From contig NZ_AUHI01000008.1 in assembly GCF_000423105.1 (NCBI RefSeq), positions 62,001 to 126,000 of the forward strand: DNA of 64,000 bases. The letters run 5' to 3'. Positions 60,322 to 64,000 of the stretch are shown here, in pieces. The position numbers and the translations under genes were made by a program. Numbering within the stretch: position 1 is the first letter of the stretch; each line of letters starts with the position of its first letter. The notes under the pieces were generated by a model. It was not told where the DNA came from, did no database searches, and saw only the letters and a list, made by a program, of their open reading frames with translations. Origin of the DNA: Halalkalibacillus halophilus DSM 18494 (GTDB lineage Bacteria; Bacillota; Bacilli; Bacillales; Alkalibacillaceae).

Positions 60322-61451
60322 GGTTATTAATATTTGAGTTGAAGAAAATCCTATTGACGAAAAAGTTCATAGCCATTTGTCTGTTAATCATCGCCGGGAT
60401 CACGTTTTTATTTTTTCGAAACTATATTTCTCAAGACTTTGCTCATGGTCAAATCGCAGCTGAGTACAATGAATATGTAAACGTTCATGAACAAAGAGCC
60501 AATTACTATGAAGCCATCATGGAGAACCCAAGTGATGACATACTAGGAGATTTAGAGCAACTAGAAGAACAGCAAGAATTAAATGAAACAGCCTTAGAGA
60601 CTTCCAATCAATTACTCAGTCAACTCGACACAAGTGAGTGGCAAGAACGCCTACAATTAGAAAATCAATATTATCAAGAAGTTGAAGAATACAAATACGC
60701 AAACGGTGATCATCCACTCACGTTTGAAGAAATCAATCGATCCAGGGCTTTAAACACAAAATTACTCGATGAAGATATTGCTCCCCAGTACGCCAATTAC
60801 AGCATAGCGACACCCAATTTTATGATGCAAGTCATGCAGATTTTTATCACTTTTACAGCCATTGCCTTAATCCTTTTATTTATTGCAGACATATTAACCC
60901 GGGAGTTTGAAGAAGGGTCCATCCACTTCTTAATTACCCAACCCATTAAACGCCACACCATCGTCTTAAATAAATTTATTGGAGGCGTCGTGATTTATGC
61001 AATTGTCATACTGCTCGTCACGATTACGCCCTATACACTTGGTCTGATCTTTGGAAATCCAGGAACCTTTTCCTATCCCGTTGTTGTAGAAAATAATGGC
61101 GTAATTGACTTCATTACCATTCAACACTATTTAATGACATCAACCATATTAATCACAGTCTTCAGCGTGTTTTGTATAACCTTGTATTTATTTTATAGCT
61201 TAATCTTCAGACAAACTCTAATAGCTTTATTCGCTTTTATGGCCACTATGTTAGTCGGATACTTGATTAATACACTTACTGCCGGAACGTTTTGGGCATG
61301 GGTTAATCCGCTTCAGAACATGTTACCAGAACAGATGATATTGGTTCAAAATAGCCATGAGTGGTACATGGCAATACCGGTGACATTGGTGGTTATTGTG
61401 GTTCTACATGTTGTTATGGTCGGTAGGGTTAGACGGTTGAAGGTTGGTTAG
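60318..61451 (+). CDS. ABC-2 type exporter permease subunit
   Basis: 377 residues of the same architecture as the first permease: one N-terminal helix, an acidic external loop (residues 40-165), then five helices with ILTREFEEGSIHFLITQPIKRHTIVLNKF. The two permeases share little exact sequence, so they should form a heterodimer. Its ATG overlaps the ATPase stop (ATGA). Confidence 0.87.
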   Translation: MRLLIFELKKILLTKKFIAICLLIIAGITFLFFRNYISQDFAHGQIAAEYNEYVNVHEQRANYYEAIMENPSDDILGDLEQLEEQQELNETALETSNQLLSQLDTSEWQERLQLENQYYQEVEEYKYANGDHPLTFEEINRSRALNTKLLDEDIAPQYANYSIATPNFMMQVMQIFITFTAIALILLFIADILTREFEEGSIHFLITQPIKRHTIVLNKFIGGVVIYAIVILLVTITPYTLGLIFGNPGTFSYPVVVENNGVIDFITIQHYLMTSTILITVFSVFCITLYLFYSLIFRQTLIALFAFMATMLVGYLINTLTAGTFWAWVNPLQNMLPEQMILVQNSHEWYMAIPVTLVVIVVLHVVMVGRVRRLKVG

Positions 61452-61494
61452 GATCGGGTGCGGGAAAAGAATTCAGAGCATTCCCGTTTCATAG

Positions 61495-61523
61495 GTGGTG
61501 AGAAACTATTAGTCTCACCACCA
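61495..61523 (+). terminator. Hairpin after the ABC-2 operon
   Basis: GGTGGTGAGA and TCTCACCACC form a perfect 10-bp stem 45 bp after the operon. The T-run is poor (ATTTGG), so termination may be partial. Confidence 0.55.
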
Positions 61524-61594
61524 TTTGGAAACATGAACAAATTCTTGTAGTATGTTACCTTAGTAGGAACATGTTTACATATAAGAAGGATAAA

Positions 61595-61840
61595 ATGTCT
61601 ACTGAAAAAAGATCAAATGTAAGTAGTTTAGGATTAGCTTCATTCATACTCGGCATTATGTCACTAGGACTTCTTATGCCCAGCTCTTTTTTTGCTACAG
61701 CCATTGGGTTAATAGCCGTAGTTTTAGGGGTTGTTAGCTTAGTTATCTCAAAAGAGGTTAATAAAGTTTTCCCTTCTATTGGGTTAATAACTGGATTGGT
61801 AGCGCCTGTAATTCTGTTAGTTTTATTTATAAATTTCTAG
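61595..61840 (+). CDS. Small DUF4190-like membrane protein
   Basis: About 81 residues with three hydrophobic segments: LGLASFILGIMSLGLLM, FFATAIGLIAVVLGVVSLVI and SIGLITGLVAPVILLVLFINF. The GLASFILGIMSL start is typical of DUF4190 proteins. The ATG at 61595 has AGAAGGA; an ATG 24 bp upstream lacks a site. Confidence 0.68.
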   Translation: MSTEKRSNVSSLGLASFILGIMSLGLLMPSSFFATAIGLIAVVLGVVSLVISKEVNKVFPSIGLITGLVAPVILLVLFINF

Positions 61841-61921
61841 TGATAAAAACTATAAAAGGGAAGGGTGAGCATGTGCCTTCAATGGTTATGAATATACACA
61901 CCAACCCAAAGGCGGATCCTA

Positions 61922-62452
61922 TTAGCTACTCGGGAGCAAAGAGTACACATATGTATCATATGCCTTTCCGTCTTGATACATATAATTTTTAAGAAGACCC
62001 TCCTTTTGAAACCCCACTTTAGAAAGCAGGTGATTAGAAGCTGTGTTTTCTTTAAATACAATAGCTCCAACACGGGTAAGCCCTAATTCCTCAAAGCCAA
62101 AGTGTATTACCTTTAACAAGGCCTCAGATGTATATCCTTTTCTCCACTGATCAGGGTGAATCTCATAACCAATCTCTGCTCGCCTATGTTTAGGCGTCCA
62201 CGCATTGAAACCGATTGTTCCTATTATTCCAGGACTCCCTTTTCTTTCGATTCCCCAGCGTATTCCCCTCTTTTCTTTGTAACTTCTTTCGAAGAAATCC
62301 ACGATCGCTTCTGCTTGGTCTATACTTTCTAACATTTCTTGTCCATAATATTTCGTTACTTTATGATTAGAAAAGCAAGCGAATATACCTTCTGCATCGT
62401 TTTTTGTAATTTCTCTTAGTAATAATCTATCAGTTTCTAACGTAGGAATCAT
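61922..62452 (-). CDS. GNAT-family acetyltransferase, RimJ/RimL-like
   Basis: 176 residues: LETDRLLLREITKNDAEGIFACFSN, acetyl-CoA loop DQWRKGYTSEAL, and LGLTRVGAIVFKENTASNHLLSKVGFQKEG. This is the common RimJ-type plan, fifth GNAT of the window. Substrate unknown. Confidence 0.88.
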   Translation of the reverse strand: MIPTLETDRLLLREITKNDAEGIFACFSNHKVTKYYGQEMLESIDQAEAIVDFFERSYKEKRGIRWGIERKGSPGIIGTIGFNAWTPKHRRAEIGYEIHPDQWRKGYTSEALLKVIHFGFEELGLTRVGAIVFKENTASNHLLSKVGFQKEGLLKNYMYQDGKAYDTYVYSLLPSS

Positions 62453-62532
62453 AATATTTCCACCCTTATAGGTTGTTTTGTAAAAATTGATGCCACTTAT
62501 GCAACTTTTACAATAGTTACCCCGTTAATATA

Positions 62533-62865
62533 CTAAATTTCTTTACCATGACTTATCAAATATTCTTCTAAATTTGGAGTCTGATTATATTTAATCGCGG
62601 CCTGCTCATCCTTTTTAATAATGGCTTCAGTTAAATCTATACCATTTAAGCTAGCAATCGCCACTGTGTAATGAATAACGTCAACTAACTCTTTCTCTAA
62701 AGAAGCAGTGTTTGAAGTTTCTTTTCGACCTTCTAGCTGGTTAAGAACCTCTGCGACCTCGCCAATTTCTTCTACAAGTTTCATAAACAGAGCCGATGAA
62801 GATCTACCTTCTTTATACTTTAGTTTTAAATAGCTTTGTAAATCATGGAATGATAATTGCTTCAT
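62533..62865 (-). CDS. MazG-like nucleotide pyrophosphohydrolase
   Basis: 110 residues, all-alpha NTP pyrophosphatase. Mg-binding motif EExxE in KLVEEIGEVAEVLNQL followed by ExxD in LEKELVDVIHYTVAIA. Such proteins hydrolyse non-canonical NTPs to NMP and PPi (house cleaning). It is a single MazG domain, as in short MazG-like proteins. Confidence 0.83.
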   Translation of the reverse strand: MKQLSFHDLQSYLKLKYKEGRSSSALFMKLVEEIGEVAEVLNQLEGRKETSNTASLEKELVDVIHYTVAIASLNGIDLTEAIIKKDEQAAIKYNQTPNLEEYLISHGKEI

Positions 62866-62909
62866 ATGTATTCTCCGTTCTCTGTTTCTAGTAGTTTTTT
62901 ATCTAATCG

Positions 62910-63404
62910 CTACAATTCACCTACTAGTTCTTCAACCTTCTTTAAAATAAAACCTTTATTAATATCATCGTTGGAATCATCTTTAAAATTGATTTTCGAG
63001 AGTATTTGACCAAAATTCTCATATCTTAGTTTTTCTGACTCAGTTAAGTCATTAGTTTCCTTGAAAGGTTCAACCGGCTCGTATGTTTGCAAGTAAACTT
63101 GTAAATCGATCAGCGCAGTTAGTTCAGCTTGTGAAAGCATATTTGTTTCAGCGCCGACATTCATACTTGTAATAAGCGCCCAAAATAAATCTTCCATTTT
63201 CGTTGTCACTAAAGTAGGGTTAGACCAATCATCCTCAGTTTGATCTGTAATCAATTCTTCTAATTGAGAGATATTCCTGTAAACATCAACAAGTACTCGC
63301 TCGTTGACATAACCTAACTTAGAATATCCCCACCACACCGTCCCTATGAGTAATACATTCAAAACCATTGAGATTACAAGAAACATTTTTACTTTATCCC
63401 TCAA
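62910..63404 (-). CDS. Membrane-anchored protein of unknown function
   Basis: 164 residues with one N-terminal signal-anchor helix (VKMFLVISMVLNVLLIGTVWWGY) and an acidic external helical domain (QLEELITDQTEDDWSNPTLV, LIDLQVYLQTYEPVEPF). Unknown family. It is followed on the same strand by the MazG-like gene after 45 bp. Confidence 0.65.
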   Translation of the reverse strand: MRDKVKMFLVISMVLNVLLIGTVWWGYSKLGYVNERVLVDVYRNISQLEELITDQTEDDWSNPTLVTTKMEDLFWALITSMNVGAETNMLSQAELTALIDLQVYLQTYEPVEPFKETNDLTESEKLRYENFGQILSKINFKDDSNDDINKGFILKKVEELVGEL

Positions 63405-63487
63405 AAAAATTCACCACCAGTTTCAAGTACTCGTATGCTCTTCTACTTACACAGTTTAGATTACATTCTCGTTATTTAGGTCTTCCC

Positions 63488-63679
63488 TCACCTTTTTTTT
63501 CGTATGTTCATAAAGACTCTATTTAAAACACTGTATACTAAAGTGAAAGGCATCAATATCCAAATAGTAAACAAGACAACTGGATTATTTATATCAAGGA
63601 AGTTTAATCGAATTAAAAGAATCATACTAACACTAATAACTGCTGTAATGATGACTACATTGTCAAAGATTTTTTTCAT
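63488..63679 (-). CDS. Small two-helix membrane protein
   Basis: 63 residues: VVIITAVISVSMILLIRLNFL, a short loop DINNPVV, and LFTIWILMPFTLVYSVLNRVF with a basic end NIRKKR. It resembles in plan the next gene at the right edge, suggesting a tandem duplication. Family not recognised. Confidence 0.6.
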   Translation of the reverse strand: MKKIFDNVVIITAVISVSMILLIRLNFLDINNPVVLFTIWILMPFTLVYSVLNRVFMNIRKKR

Positions 63680-63802
63680 TTGAACTTACTCCTATTTTTA
63701 TATTACCGTTAAAACATTCTCTGGCTTATAAACGTAAATAGCATTCATTTGGACAATCTATAAACGATTACAAAGCAATCAATATCAGTTTTACTAAGTA
63801 TC

Positions 63803-64000
63803 TTAATAAGGTTTTTGATTCGCCTTTTTATGTCGTCTATATTTTATCTCTTTACGTACCGAATGTATTATAAGTGTTGGTATCAATACCCAAATTGCGA
63901 CGCCTAAGAATTGGAGGTCGGCTTCAAAGAAATTGAATGTCGCAAGACCTACGAGAACTGCACAAATAATTATAATAAGAATAAAAATGCTGTCTAATGA
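63803..64000 (-). CDS. Small membrane protein, N-terminus cut by window edge
   Basis: Read from the reverse strand to TAA at 63803-63805. At least 65 residues: SIFILIIIICAVLVGLATFNFF, EADLQFLGVAIW, VLIPTLIIHSVRKEIKYR and a basic tail. Plan and spacing (helix, short acidic loop, helix, Arg/Lys tail) match the 63-residue gene at 63488, so the two are likely paralogues. No start is visible within the window. Confidence 0.55.
   Translation of the reverse strand, partial: SLDSIFILIIIICAVLVGLATFNFFEADLQFLGVAIWVLIPTLIIHSVRKEIKYRRHKKANQKPY

Overview
The window looks like chromosome of a low-GC, spore-forming, probably salt- or alkali-tolerant member of the Bacillaceae. Supporting signs are Gram-positive ribosome binding sites, a T-box leader on argS, a Bacillus-order LigD (ligase then polymerase) beside Ku, cre-like CcpA sites, many small lipoproteins, a choline dehydrogenase and a C1q-like surface protein of the spore-coat type. 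I see no rRNA, tRNA, CRISPR array or complete insertion sequence.

Layout. 1-8.9 kb: HAD phosphatase (cut by the window edge), APH-type kinase, argS with its T-box, divergent ku and ligD, a lipoprotein with a suspicious frameshift, three GNAT acetyltransferases and a PdxH-type oxidase. 9-14.4 kb: small membrane proteins, a sugar-nucleotide-type reductase, an alpha/beta hydrolase, a C39-like protein, a NIPSNAP protein and two lipoproteins. 14.5-35.1 kb: the main metabolic island, almost entirely on the minus strand. It has a TrpXYZ-type ABC importer, a 2-oxoacid dehydrogenase complex (E1a, E1b, E2, E3), a phenylalanine-dehydrogenase-type amino acid dehydrogenase, a hotdog thioesterase, a nitronate monooxygenase, and the phenylacetyl-CoA catabolic genes paaABCD, paaF, paaG, paaH, paaJ, an aldehyde dehydrogenase and a third crotonase. 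A divergent paaX repressor closes it.

Read together, the island can carry out phenylalanine uptake, deamination to phenylpyruvate, oxidative decarboxylation to phenylacetyl-CoA, ring epoxidation, and beta-oxidation to acetyl-CoA and succinyl-CoA. It lacks paaK, paaE and a fused paaZ. This suggests that the 2-oxoacid dehydrogenase makes phenylacetyl-CoA directly, that PaaZ is split into two proteins, and that another reductase feeds the epoxidase.

35.2-42.4 kb: an array of 21-bp repeats, a DUF3307/SatD pair behind a palindromic operator, a gamma carbonic anhydrase, a YumC-type ferredoxin reductase, then a two-gene SIR2-like plus nuclease-helicase module flanked by a truncated Fic gene and a short gene relic. 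That module is the best candidate for an undescribed defence system. 42.5-48.7 kb: rlmCD, a CDF cation transporter, an ABC-F antibiotic-protection gene behind a complete attenuator leader, an MFS exporter and its HTH regulator. 48.7-64 kb: a second, 41-bp-period repeat array, lipoproteins, a GRAM-domain protein, choline dehydrogenase, a GPP34 protein, a membrane protein with coiled coil and three Ltp repeats, a DUF2071 protein, a C1q-like protein, an ABC-2 exporter operon, a GNAT, a MazG-like hydrolase and small membrane proteins up to the right edge.
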